Below are positions 62,726-64,000 of a stretch of DNA of 64,000 bases, piece after piece (the stretch's first letter is position 1; each line of letters starts with the position of its first letter). The DNA comes from CBDDFQ01 sp965227035. Its GTDB lineage: Bacteria > Pseudomonadota > Gammaproteobacteria > Burkholderiales > Burkholderiaceae_C. The stretch spans positions 2,790,001-2,854,000 of the forward strand of contig OZ245724.1 in the NCBI GenBank assembly GCA_965227035.1. Reading direction: 5' to 3'. The position numbers and the translations under genes were made by a program. Under the pieces are notes generated by a model that worked only from the letters and a program-made list of their open reading frames with translations, did no database searches and was not told where the DNA came from.

Positions 62726-64000
62726 TCACCTTGCCGCTAGGGCGTGCACCGGATCGTCGGCAGACGCTGGTTGATGAAATTGCGGTTGAACCTGCTGACC
62801 CAGCTTGCTGGCCAGCATCGCAGCCAGCACAAACAGAACCGCTTCTGCCGCGAAGACCGAGGCATACGCGGCTGCCGGCGAGCCGAGCAGATGCCTCGCG
62901 AGGTCGCTGGCCGCGGCGCCCAGCAGACCTCCCATTCCGAAGGCAACCGCCTGCGCAGCCCCCCACATTCCCATCCGCACGCCGGTGCGCGATGAGCCGC
63001 CTTCGTGGGCGAGCTTCATCATCGTGGCGATGGCCGCGATCGAGAACGCACCGTTGGCCGCGCCGAGGATGAACACGTTGGTTTTGAACGGCCAGTCAGC
63101 ACCGACTGCACCGGCGCCGACCAGACCTAGCAAAGCCAGCGCCGACAACATGCAGCCGCCGATCTGCCATTGCTGCAGCGAGCCGAAGCGACGGCGCCCG
63201 GCCAGCGCGGCGGCGATCATGCCGAGCAGCACGCCACCATGCTGGACACCGGAGAGACGGGTCGATTCGCCCGGCGTGAAGCCCAAAGCGGAACCCGCGA
63301 ACGGCTCGAGGATCAGGTCCTGCGCGCTGTACGCGAGCATCGACACGAACACGAAAATCGTGAAGCGCCGCGCGACGCTCTCGCCCCAGACCTGCGCCAG
63401 CGCTTCACGAAATCCCGGCGTTTTCGGTTGGAAAGAATCTGACGGAGACGCCTCGGCACGCGTGGCGGCAGTGCCTTCGAGGCCAGCTATCGCCAGCCAG
63501 GTCACCAGAAACGCAATCGCAGATACGCCTGCTGCTACGGCCACGAGCCTGGACGGCGAATAGGGGTCGAGCAATCCACCAGCTAGCCCGGCGGTCACCG
63601 CGAAGCCGGCGATCATCATCAGCCAGACGATCGTTGCCGCAGACGCGCGCCGCTCGGCGGCAACACGCTGTGCGAGCAACACCAACAGCGATGTGCCTGC
63701 TGCGCTCACGCCGACACCGATCATCAGAAACGCGATGAAGGCAGCGCAGATGCCCAGCATCGGATGCGTGGCCATCAGCGCGACGGCTGCGGCCGCTGCT
63801 GTGCCGCCCAGCGCGAGAACGCCCATGCCGCCGATAATCCACGGCGTGCGACGCTGGCCGAGATCCGATCCGTGGCCCATGCGCGGCCTGGCGAGTTGAA
63901 CGAGGTAATGCAGCGCCACCAGCAGGCCGGGTAGGAGCGCGGGAAGCGCAAGTTCGACGACCATCACGCGGTTGAGCGTGGACGTGGTCATCACCACCAC
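62726..64000 (-). CDS. pucC: PucC/BCH2-family membrane protein (5' end outside window)
   Basis: At least 424 residues, running off the right edge; the last complete codon in the window (GTG) is probably internal, because family members start about 30 to 40 residues earlier. Multiple membrane helices; the family signature TTSTLNRVMVVELALPALLP opens the visible part. These MFS-type proteins deliver pigments to light-harvesting complexes. Could also be annotated bch2. It heads the pucC-bchP-tspO row. Confidence 0.9.
   Translation of the reverse strand: MVVMTTSTLNRVMVVELALPALLPGLLVALHYLVQLARPRMGHGSDLGQRRTPWIIGGMGVLALGGTAAAAAVALMATHPMLGICAAFIAFLMIGVGVSAAGTSLLVLLAQRVAAERRASAATIVWLMMIAGFAVTAGLAGGLLDPYSPSRLVAVAAGVSAIAFLVTWLAIAGLEGTAATRAEASPSDSFQPKTPGFREALAQVWGESVARRFTIFVFVSMLAYSAQDLILEPFAGSALGFTPGESTRLSGVQHGGVLLGMIAAALAGRRRFGSLQQWQIGGCMLSALALLGLVGAGAVGADWPFKTNVFILGAANGAFSIAAIATMMKLAHEGGSSRTGVRMGMWGAAQAVAFGMGGLLGAAASDLARHLLGSPAAAYASVFAAEAVLFVLAAMLASKLGQQVQPQFHQPASADDPVHALAAR

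Noticed and set aside
63998..64000. GTG at the right edge as pucC start
   Set aside because: The conserved N-terminal helix of the family would be missing, so the gene most likely continues beyond the window.

Overview
The window looks like a chromosomal segment of a photosynthetic betaproteobacterium of the order Burkholderiales. Three things suggest this: (i) housekeeping gene order typical of that group (ubiE/Tim44-like/ubiJ/ubiB; hemA-prfA-prmC-grxD; rplU-rpmA-obgE-proB; pilB-pilC-pilD-coaE-zapD-yacG; argJ-secA); (ii) a complete 2-methylcitrate operon of the prpC-acnD-prpF-prpB type; (iii) bacteriochlorophyll genes at the right end (bchI, bchD, bchO, bchP, a pucC-family transporter, tspO, a high-potential iron-sulfur protein and a second hemA). 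Genus cannot be fixed from the sequence alone. No stretch over 300 bases lacks a gene.

Left edge to about 5.6 kb is an accessory region, visibly less GC-rich than the rest. It holds small genes that I mostly cannot name. Between and before them sits a 29-bp imperfect palindrome: seven copies on the + strand, one on the - strand, plus three diverged relatives. The spacing is one short gene per repeat, 350 to 635 bp apart. No integrase or transposase is visible. The block lies between an fmdB-type gene at the left edge and a sodium:solute symporter/ubiB/ubiJ/ubiE block.

From 5.6 to 46 kb the content is mainly core: ubiquinone biosynthesis, a FecR-domain protein with a TpsB-type outer-membrane transporter, a very large FAD/Fe-S oxidoreductase, tetrapyrrole entry enzyme HemA, release factor and its methylase, prolyl-tRNA synthetase, RppH, proline biosynthesis, ribosomal proteins L21/L27, octaprenyl diphosphate synthase, tRNA-Pro(CGG), type IV pilus assembly, coenzyme A and arginine biosynthesis, SecA and a LytM peptidase.

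From 46 to 54 kb is the propionate (2-methylcitrate) operon with a divergent XRE-family regulator; the intergenic region carries TTTGCAAA/TTGCGAA-type candidate operators. From 54 kb to the right edge is part of a photosynthesis gene cluster. A hemA paralogue sits there behind two tandem sites of the TGT-N12-ACA type bound by PpsR/CrtJ repressors, and a further near-match lies between bchI and the HiPIP gene. This suggests that glutamate-to-aminolevulinate flux for bacteriochlorophyll is placed under photosynthesis control, separate from the housekeeping hemA at 20.6 kb.

Most notable points: the 29-bp repeat/small-gene array, the duplicated and apparently PpsR-controlled hemA, a terminator-like hairpin enclosing the ubiJ start codon, and a two-domain FecR protein paired with a TpsB transporter without a visible TpsA.
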